Source: Chitinophagaceae bacterium UBA3430 (GTDB lineage Bacteria > Bacteroidota > Bacteroidia > Chitinophagales > Chitinophagaceae). Taken from it: a stretch of 5,833 nt of DNA. The stretch is from the NCBI GenBank assembly GCA_002378975.1, contig DFST01000012.1:963-6795 (forward strand), in the 5' to 3' direction. Position 1 is the stretch's first letter. Every line of letters starts with the position of its first letter. Under the pieces are notes generated by a model that searched no databases, had not been told where the DNA came from, and saw only the letters and a program-made list of their open reading frames with translations. This document shows, one piece after another, positions 5,484 to 5,833 of this stretch. The translations under genes and the position numbers were made by a program.

Positions 5484-5833
5484 ATGGGCATCGATCTGAT
5501 CGTTTTATTAATCGCGGTATGGGCCGTTTATCAAGGGTATCAACGGGGGTTGATCCTGGCTGTATTTGCTTTTTTGGCAACCTTGTTGGGGGTCATGCTC
5601 GCGTTTAAATTTTCGTCGTTGGTGGCCGGTTGGTTGGGTGAACGGGTATCGGTATCGGATCAATGGTTGCCGATCGTGGCCTTTCTGGTCATTTTGATCG
5701 GTGTGATTCTATTGATTCGGTTGGGTGCCAAAGCGCTGGAAGGAATGGTTGAATTGGCCCAATTGGGTATCCTGAATCGATTGGGTGGGGTGTTGTTGTA
5801 TGTAGGCCTCTATCTGGGACTGGCATCCGCTGT
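5484..5833 (+). CDS. cvpA: CvpA family membrane protein (3' end cut by window)
   Basis: Reading from ATG 5484 gives 116 complete codons with no stop before the window edge, so the gene is partial on its 3' side. The protein begins MGIDLIVLLIAVWAVYQGYQ and continues with RGLI (21-24), the Y-x-G-x-x-R-G-L pattern typical of CvpA. Hydrophobic segments lie near 4-17, 23-42, 62-80 and 99-116, and LNRLGG (97-102) matches the conserved N-R-x-x-G motif before the fourth segment. In E. coli CvpA is an inner-membrane protein required for colicin V production and linked to envelope homeostasis; its molecular activity is uncertain. It follows yqeY by 9 bases and is probably the third gene of a gldC-yqeY-cvpA operon. 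No Shine-Dalgarno sequence precedes it. Confidence 0.9.
   Translation, partial: MGIDLIVLLIAVWAVYQGYQRGLILAVFAFLATLLGVMLAFKFSSLVAGWLGERVSVSDQWLPIVAFLVILIGVILLIRLGAKALEGMVELAQLGILNRLGGVLLYVGLYLGLASA

Noticed and set aside
1..5833. CRISPR array, insertion sequence, tRNA or rRNA gene, riboswitch, or defence or phage cassette
   Set aside because: No spaced repeats, terminal inverted repeats, transposase or integrase, or tRNA-like cloverleaf was seen, and nearly all of the window is accounted for by conserved coding genes.

Overview
The window reads as chromosomal core DNA from a member of the Bacteroidota. The evidence is a GldC homologue, a DUF4290 protein (a family essentially confined to this phylum), a TatC with the long two-cysteine periplasmic loop common in the phylum, Bacteroidota-type -7 promoter boxes (TAnnTTTG), and almost no Shine-Dalgarno sequences. 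G+C is roughly one half by eye, high for a flavobacterium and more like some Saprospiria, Chitinophagia or marine Schleiferiaceae-type lineages. I cannot place it below phylum. Coding density is very high, and no gap between genes exceeds about 85 bases.

The genes form two divergent blocks around a short promoter region at 3429-3510. The minus-strand block (3428 down to 40) runs DUF4290 protein, gmk (guanylate kinase), a CNNM/CorC-type membrane protein with CBS domains, and tatC. Gaps are 11 to 30 bases, so these may be co-transcribed, with additional internal starts suggested by -7 boxes directly before tatC and, less clearly, gmk. A perfect 8-bp hairpin sits at the tatC stop codon and may end the unit.

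The plus-strand block (3511 to the right edge) runs a GT4-type glycosyltransferase, gldC, a GatB/YqeY-domain protein, and the first 116 codons of a CvpA-family membrane protein cut by the window edge. gldC, yqeY and cvpA are separated by only 3 and 9 bases and are probably one operon; gldC has its own candidate promoter.

Together these are housekeeping and envelope functions: nucleotide synthesis, protein export, ion transport or membrane integrity, glycan synthesis and a gliding-associated factor. I found no mobile element, RNA gene, CRISPR array, defence locus or clear novel system. The points most worth checking are the near-identical leaderless-type starts of tatC and the glycosyltransferase, the RGG-like tail on the DUF4290 protein, and gldC standing without gldB.
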